This document shows positions 14,000-15,976 of a stretch of 15,976 bases of DNA, one piece after another. This DNA comes from JBEKZQ01 sp049509675. GTDB lineage: Bacteria; Planctomycetota; Planctomycetia; Pirellulales; Thermoguttaceae. Where the stretch lies: the NCBI GenBank assembly GCA_049509675.1, contig JBEKZQ010000091.1:1-15976 (forward strand), written 5' to 3'. Position 1 is the first letter of the stretch; every line of letters begins with the position of its first letter. Position numbers and translations under genes: made by a program. The notes under the pieces were generated by a model. It had not been told where the DNA came from. It saw nothing but the letters and a program-made list of their open reading frames with translations, and did not search any database.

Positions 14000-14021
14000 G
14001 GCCGAGATAGAAATCTCGGCC
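14000..14021. repeat. Perfect 9-bp hairpin, possible bidirectional terminator
   Basis: GGCCGAGAT (14000-14008) pairs with ATCTCGGCC (14013-14021) around an AGAA loop, 40 bp after the esterase fragment. There is no T run on either side, so termination would be non-canonical. The stem is seen; the role is inferred from its place between convergent genes. Confidence 0.5.
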
Positions 14022-14133
14022 GTAGAGAGTGACAACCGCCTACCCCGATGCTCGGTGCTTGCGATATTTTCGAGTTGGTGGGAGAAAACGGTCTGTGAAT
14101 CTGGGCATGTGCGATCCTTTCCTATCTTGCCAG

Positions 14134-14153
14134 TAAACGGTATGTACCGTTTA
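14134..14153. promoter_or_regulatory. 20-bp operator-like palindrome
   Basis: TAAACGGTA and TACCGTTTA are perfect 9-bp arms around TG. The size and short spacer fit a site for a dimeric DNA-binding protein or a tyrosine recombinase. There is no obvious promoter or gene start next to it, so it may be a leftover control or attachment site. Confidence 0.4.
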
Positions 14154-14361
14154 TCGCCAGGAAAACGAACCGCACTGCCGACCGCCGGCAGGTATCCTAA
14201 CTCCAGGATTCGGTTGAACTTACGTCAGTCGAGGTAACTGGATACCAGTTGAACTTTTCGTCCACGCCGTCGAGGGGTGGGAAGAGGATACGAAACGGCT
14301 GGTGATGGCGGCATAAATGAGGACGCGCCATCCGTGAAGATGGCTCGTCTGGTTTCAATGG

Positions 14362-15246
14362 TCAATGAAGTGCAACGCCCTGCACCGCTCGCCGCCGTCG
14401 CCAAGCGTAGGCGGCAAGACTGATGCCGCCGACACCGAGAAGGACAAAGCTGGATGGTTCTGGTTCGGGGACAGCGTAGGCAGAAACCGAGTAGAGGTTC
14501 AGAGAGCTATCTCCCGCCCCAAAACCCGCACTTGTGGCATCATATAGCATAAACCTCGTGTACCAAGCCTTGGTCGGATCGAGCTGCGATTGTCCAAGGA
14601 TGTCACCTGTAGCATTCAGACCGTCGTAGAGTGTGGCAACACCAGACGGCGCAATCTCTATTGACCACCCTAACTTCGGGCTGTCAGAAGTGTATTGGAT
14701 CCCGGGAAGAAGGTTGCTACCCGACTGAAAATCCGTTAGCAAATCTACGGTTCCGACAGGGGGACTTTCAAGCCAGGAGTGACTTGGGTCGGAAATTGGG
14801 CTGCCGTCACCCCAATTTGATTGTTGATACGTTGGAAGGTTATCTCCGTCTGTTATTTGAAAGAAGTAGCGGTTTACGTGGCTTTCAGTAACATGTGCCT
14901 TCCACGTGAAGTTCTCGATATAGGTGTTGCCATCGTTCAAGTTGTATTTGCTTCGCACCCAGATAACGGCACCATAGCTGTAGCCGGTGTAGGGACCCCA
15001 TGCCCTAGCCTGAAGGTATCCGTCCGTGTCGCCTGCGTCGTATACCGGCTGGGAGAAGGTCCATGCCCAACTGCCGGGATCGTTAGCGTCCCAAGACGTC
15101 GGTCGCCCACCAACGCTCCACAAGCTCGTGTTAACTGGCCCGGACTCAAAATCGTCGGAGAAGCCCAATGTCTCGGCGACGGAATTGACGCTGCCAAGAA
15201 CGCCAATTACAAGAAAGCCGACCAACCCAAGAATGAACCTTCTCAT
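14362..15246 (-). CDS. PEP-CTERM sorting-domain secreted protein
   Basis: The 294-aa product starts MRRFILGLVGFLVIGVLGSV, a signal peptide cut near SVAET; AGGAAG lies six bases before the ATG at 15246, and an upstream in-frame ATG (15345) would spoil the leader. The middle (DDFESGPVNTSLWSVGGRPT, then W-rich strands, Y/N-rich segments and a WYTRFMLYDATS stretch) looks like a beta-sandwich or concanavalin-like domain of unknown ligand. The end is a classic PEP-CTERM signal: VPEPEPSSFVLLGVGGISLA, then AAYAWRRRR with a short basic tail. In this system an exosortase cuts or sorts the protein at the cell envelope, often with exopolysaccharide production; no exosortase is in the window. It has its own promoter with an adjoining palindrome and lies downstream of a LuxR-type gene. 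Confidence 0.9.
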   Translation of the reverse strand: MRRFILGLVGFLVIGVLGSVNSVAETLGFSDDFESGPVNTSLWSVGGRPTSWDANDPGSWAWTFSQPVYDAGDTDGYLQARAWGPYTGYSYGAVIWVRSKYNLNDGNTYIENFTWKAHVTESHVNRYFFQITDGDNLPTYQQSNWGDGSPISDPSHSWLESPPVGTVDLLTDFQSGSNLLPGIQYTSDSPKLGWSIEIAPSGVATLYDGLNATGDILGQSQLDPTKAWYTRFMLYDATSAGFGAGDSSLNLYSVSAYAVPEPEPSSFVLLGVGGISLAAYAWRRRRAVQGVALH

Positions 15247-15384
15247 CTTATGCTTCCTTTGATTTAGCGTGACCCCGCCGCCCCCGATGGCGAGACGGGA
15301 ACACCCCGCCTGTGAAACCTTGGGGAACTGATCGCAGTCAACCAACCAATTCTTGAAAATGGAGAAGATAGAAAACTCCCCGCT

Positions 15385-15413
15385 CTTATACTCTCCGCTG
15401 CTTCTCCCGTCAA
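15385..15413 (-). promoter_or_regulatory. Sigma-70-type promoter of the PEP-CTERM gene
   Basis: Reading the minus strand, TTGACG (15413-15408) and TATAAG (15390-15385) are separated by exactly 17 bases. Each differs from consensus at one position. The direction and place fit the PEP-CTERM gene at 15246. This is the best promoter match in the window. Confidence 0.65.
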
Positions 15414-15414
15414 T

Positions 15415-15444
15415 TCGCCTATTCAGGCTAGCCTGAATAGGCGA
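15415..15444. promoter_or_regulatory. Perfect 30-bp palindrome directly upstream of a -35 box
   Basis: TCGCCTATTCAGGCT (15415-15429) is followed at once by its exact reverse complement (15430-15444), with no loop. One base separates it from the -35 box of the PEP-CTERM promoter. A loop-less repeat is poor as an RNA hairpin and better as a DNA site for a dimeric or tetrameric activator. The adjacent LuxR-type protein is a candidate binder, although usual LuxR-family boxes are nearer 20 bp. Confidence 0.6.
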
Positions 15445-15545
15445 TGGTCGCTTGGGGGGGCGGACATCCCAGCCAAGTAGCAGCGTGGAAATCGCTCAGA
15501 ATAAGGCGAAAGAAGATGCTAGGACTCGTCCCAACTAATCGAAGA

Positions 15546-15976
15546 TCACGCCGCTTTTCGCCTGGAACGCGGCGACATCAGCCTCGGCAATGCGGGCTGA
15601 TCCTGCTGGGCATCGGCAAGGTATTCGCGGAAAACCCGCGATACCAACCCGGCACGACTTTCGACACCGAGCTTCCCGTAAAGATGCCTCAAGTGGGCAT
15701 GAACCGTATGCAGAGAGATTTCAAGTCGGGCGGCGATGGTCTTTTCGTGCTGGTCCTCGCACACCAGCGTCACGATCTGAAGTTCACGCTCCGTGACTTC
15801 CAAGCGGCGGGCAATCCTCAGCCATTGCTCATCGGTCAGAAGCGGGTCCAGAGGGGAATGGCACTGCGCCTTGATTTGATTGGACTTACGACGACGAAGT
15901 TCAGCAGGCAAGTGAGCGCGGCGGCGCAGACGTTGAGCGGCGAAGGCAGCGCGGAGAGTTGTGCAGCCGCCCCGCA
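15546..15976 (-). CDS. LuxR-type HTH transcriptional regulator (5' end beyond window)
   Basis: The frame contains a GerE/LuxR helix-turn-helix of about 60 residues: LEVTERELQIVTLV, then HEKTIAARLEISLHTVHAHL and RHLYGKLGVESRAGLV. The E-x-Q-I-V start, IAxxLxISxxTVxxHLxxLYxKLGV core and closing RAGLV are diagnostic. A TTG at 15911 could start a 121-aa protein, but no stop occurs between it and the window edge and the extra residues (RRRAHLPAELRRRK) are equally basic, so the gene may extend further. What is visible upstream of the HTH has no recognisable receiver or ligand-binding domain; a single-domain regulator is possible. The C-terminal tail is Pro/Arg/Ser-rich. It is transcribed toward the PEP-CTERM gene and may regulate it. 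Confidence 0.85.
   Translation of the reverse strand, partial: RGGCTTLRAAFAAQRLRRRAHLPAELRRRKSNQIKAQCHSPLDPLLTDEQWLRIARRLEVTERELQIVTLVCEDQHEKTIAARLEISLHTVHAHLRHLYGKLGVESRAGLVSRVFREYLADAQQDQPALPRLMSPRSRRKAA

Larger units (their letters stand above)
13961..14361. other. Gene-free stretch with palindromes between convergent genes
   Basis: No gene is supported. It holds the hairpin at 14000-14021, the operator-like palindrome at 14134-14153 and a small AACTGG/CCAGTT pair (14236-14241 and 14245-14250). A short open stretch at 14219-14316 (ending VELFVHAVEGWEEDTKRL, VMAA) reads like real protein and may be the tail of a lost gene, but I cannot name it. Confidence 0.45.
15247..15545. other. Control region between the LuxR-type and PEP-CTERM genes
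   Basis: No gene is seen. It contains the promoter (15385-15413) and the perfect palindrome (15415-15444). The expected transcript start near 15378 leaves a leader of about 130 bases; no known riboswitch was recognised in it. The remainder up to the LuxR-type stop holds nothing I can name. Confidence 0.6.

Noticed and set aside
14000..14021. Canonical intrinsic terminator
   Set aside because: The stem is perfect but no T run follows on either strand. It is kept only as a hairpin.
13995..14237. 80-codon plus-strand open frame between convergent genes
   Set aside because: No ribosome site or domain; it runs through two palindromes and looks non-coding.

Overview
The window looks like a chromosomal piece of a Planctomycetota bacterium (probably Pirellulales-like) or a closely related PVC bacterium. 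The pointers are fairly high GC, a PEP-CTERM surface protein ending VPEPEPSS...WRRRR, a zinc-ribbon/transmembrane/coiled-coil protein, secreted beta-helix and carbohydrate-active proteins, and a sialate O-acetylesterase fragment. This placement comes from gene content only, not from a marker gene.

Left part (1-3987, all minus strand): four genes run leftward. A membrane protein with an N-terminal zinc ribbon comes first, then a 205-aa unknown helical protein, an Nmad3-like protein (nucleotide-modification-associated family), and a 281-aa unknown protein whose ATG overlaps the Nmad3 stop (ATGA). The last two are probably translationally coupled and may form a nucleic-acid modification or defence pair.

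Middle (3988-6093): a 580-bp hairpin-rich stretch without a convincing gene is followed by the 5' part of a small membrane-protein gene on the plus strand. That gene runs into a small palindromic element (4814-4961) with 15-bp perfect inverted repeats and an attached 13-bp tandem array. The element also supplies the C-terminal tail of a metallo-beta-lactamase-fold gene on the minus strand. A 25-bp identical copy of one arm lies at 119-143. Upstream of the hydrolase gene, overlapping it by ATGA, is the C-terminal half of a YbaK/EbsC-type aminoacyl-tRNA deacylase whose N-terminal half is missing.

Central secreted-protein block (6080-12461, minus strand): three exported proteins. First in transcription order is a 707-aa mosaic. 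It contains an SGNH esterase collapsed to its first and last catalytic blocks, a piece resembling the start of a GH43-type enzyme, and a nearly whole TIM-barrel-like protein with a C-terminal carbohydrate-binding-like domain. It overlaps (ATGA) a right-handed beta-helix protein, followed after 227 bp by a double beta-helix pectate-lyase-superfamily protein. Together they suggest extracellular or periplasmic polysaccharide processing.

Right part (12462-15976): divergent to that block is an exported flavodoxin-like protein, then a frameshifted and truncated sialate O-acetylesterase, a 400-bp gene-free stretch with two strong palindromes, a PEP-CTERM protein, and a LuxR-type HTH gene open at the right edge. 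The PEP-CTERM gene has a good sigma-70-type promoter (TTGACG-17-TATAAG) with a perfect 30-bp palindrome directly upstream of its -35 box.

A recurring theme is partial genes. The YbaK, small membrane protein, sialate esterase, SGNH and GH43-like parts are all fragments, so this is a rearranged or decaying accessory region, or in places an assembly or read-error problem.
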